From: Beroe ovata
Taxonomy: Eukaryota; Ctenophora; Nuda; Beroida; Beroidae
Direction of reading: 5' to 3'
Length of the DNA stretch: 19,304 nt
NCBI GenBank assembly: GCA_946803715.1
Contig: CAMPET010000515.1
Span: 1,829 to 21,132 of the forward strand
Below the pieces are notes generated by a model. It made no database searches. It was not told the origin of the DNA and saw nothing but the letters and a program-made list of their open reading frames with translations. Each line of letters opens with the position of its first letter. Position 1 is the stretch's first letter. Of this stretch, positions 12,701-15,700 are shown one piece after another. The position numbers and the translations under genes are program-made.

Positions 12701-15700
12701 AGATACACAGTGCATCGCAAAATGAAGTGGATGCCGATGTCAGTTTCAAGAGCGCCGCACCTCTTTGATGAAGACTTGCAAGCAGTCATCAGGTCCTATA
12801 CCGGACTCGGGGCTGAACTCAGCAACCATCCAAGAAACAGACTCCGGAAGTACAGCCTGAGGATAAACTATCAGTGCATACCTGATACCTGTCAGGTACC
12901 TGTCTTATACTTTGGTGTCAGTTCCTCATTGTCAGTACCTTAGTGTCAGTATCATATAATAGTGCGTCAGAACCTGATAGTGGAGAACAGTGGCTTCAGG
13001 GTACGGATGAGCACTCTCGACAATGACCGTCTCGGTATTGTCACTACTCTTCCTCTTCCTTGACTTGTGATTGACATCTGAAATGTGGTGTCAGTGAACA
13101 AAGTGGTGTCAAGTGATGCCATGGGATGGCTGTGTGACCATTCAATTGGTACCAGTATTAAGATTGGCGCCATATCAAGTTCATATCAAGAAAGTGGCGT
13201 CAAGTGAATTGTTCATGTTGCCGACTAAAGTGGTATCAAGTAAAGCGCCGTATCTACGTACCAGACAGAACTGCTAGTAGCGGTTTGAGCACGGTATCAA
13301 AGAACAGGAAGCTGGATTTAGGCGAGTTTTTGTTGAGGAGGATAAGCTGAGTGTAGGACATGGTACTGGACAGGAAATCAGCCAAGTTTTCCTCCTCCCT
13401 GTCCTCATGGTCATATGATGTCTCACTCACGTGGGCCGACGTCACGTGAGTACTGCTCACGTGATCAATCAGACTTATCGACGCCATGGTGTCTTCGCCG
13501 AGCCACGCCCCACTCACTGCGGGGGGATATTGTGAGACTTGATTTGGATTAATCCCACTTCGAAGAGATAAGCACCTTATTATTGGAGAAGAAAACTTCT
13601 GATACTATAATGAGGTGCAGACAAAACCACGTGTATAGTTACCATGGGAGCTCCTGATAGCTTTAACAGCCTGTGATACTATCAGATCCATGAGATGGAG
13701 TGTGACATTTTCATACCTCTCATTTCCGCCAAACTCTTTCACCTGTAACATGCCAGTTGCTCATCCTAGCAGCAGATATTTTCTTCAAAAACTAAACAAG
13801 ACAAATAGGTTGATATCATGAACAAGAGGAGATAAGGAAGACTCTCACTTCTTCATTTAGCTGGGTCTTGTAGATCAGGAATGGGATCTGACCCTCTTGG
13901 ATATTTGTTCCGCTCGATGAGAGTACACAACTGAAATATGCGGTGGTGAACTAAATAAAACTGGGAGTTCATTGACTTCACACACAGATCTTCCCATACC
14001 GACGCGAAACATACGTACAACGCGAAACATACGTACTCGTGAAAGGTGAAGGATACCCCGTCAGGCCCAGCAGCGAATGTGATTGGCTCTTTGCTCTTCC
14101 CATGTACTAGAGTACTGGAATAACACTGTAACTTGATCGAGTACTGTAGATCTGCCTGTATTTGCAGAGGGTTGGAAATTGGAATGATGGCAGAACTTTT
14201 GTTAGGAATAAGGAGACAGCTATCCACTTGCGTCGCAGAAGGAAGGTGGAACCAGGGGTCTACCAAAAATCGGCACAGGCTGGCCACTAACCGTTAGTTG
14301 GAGAGGACTCTTGAAGAGTATCCTATTGATGTGACCCTGTGACTGGTTCCTCTTCACTTGGGAGGAGTGATTGAGGACTGTCTTCCACCTGTCATCCTGG
14401 TCCTTTACCAGAACCTCCACATCACACGACGTGTCTTTCACTGTCTGTGATTGTCATGTGCTGTTGTCATGACAACAAACAAATTGCACCAGAAAATCGA
14501 GGTGCAGTTTGGGGTGCAACTCAATCTATACCTGATAAATACCAATTCCACTAAGGAACACATTGGGCTGGTTAACTTTGAACGATATCGCATCGGGTCG
14601 AGCCTTGTTATTCCACGATGAGAACTCGACACCGTGGAATCTGGTGGCAGTTTCCTTGTCCGTAGCCTCGGAGAGTGGGCCGAGGAGGTCTAACGATGCG
14701 AGCACTATTTGCTGCAGTACCGTGTGGAGGAATTTCCGAGCGGAGTGACTAACCGAACACTGGAGGAGATGGGGGGAGGTGATGTCACAGGGGTCATAGT
14801 TCATACAAGGGGGTGTGGTTGAACCCCATCATGGCTGTTATAGGGTCTCAAAACCCGCCTAGTTTTAATTATTATTCCAATGAAAATTGAAATGTTGCGG
14901 ATGGAAACCCTCCAAATTTTCACAATAACTCTGAGAAAATGTCGGATATTACGAGTACCTCGGTCAGGGCGAGTTGGATGACCTCCCCAAATGCCTTTTT
15001 GTACGTGACACCGTTCAGAGATTCGAACAGTGCCTGCTCTGCTGTTGAGCTGGTGGTGTCAGCGGTGTCTTGGGAACCGAGTGACATGTCCGAGGTGTGA
15101 GACGATATCAGTCCGTTAAGTGAACCGTAGTGGATTAGCTCCTACGAGGGGGTTACAGATAAACGAGTGTGGCAAAAACTAGAGGTTACATATTAGATAA
15201 CAATTCGATATATGTACAAGCAACTTGCTAAATAAAACTTCATCAAAACCCCCTTTACTTCCAATTTCAGACCAACGTAGGCCACGTTTTAAACTTTCAA
15301 TCATTTCTCAACCTACATTGGTGATGGTATCTCCCTGCAGACTCATGGCTTGTAGTGCAGTAGCGAGTAATCCACTGTACTGCGAGTTGTTACCCTGAGC
15401 CAAATAACAGAGAATCAGAGAACGGATATATCAGATTCATCATCATCTCTGTGTTTTGTCGGGAAAACAGTCTCGAGGCGATCTCAAACAAACCCTGTAG
15501 CTTTCCCAGCACGTGAGGAAAGCCGACCAAATGTGTTGCGGTGTCTTGTAAAAGAGGTGAAAGTGTTTGCCGTAGACACTGGTAACCTTGGTAACCAGCG
15601 GACAGTCACCACTGATCGGCAGTTTGAGAATGGCTGACAGGAGGTTCTGACACTCCTTCAACAACTTGTCCTTCTCGCATGAGGGGGGTTGAGAAGAGGC

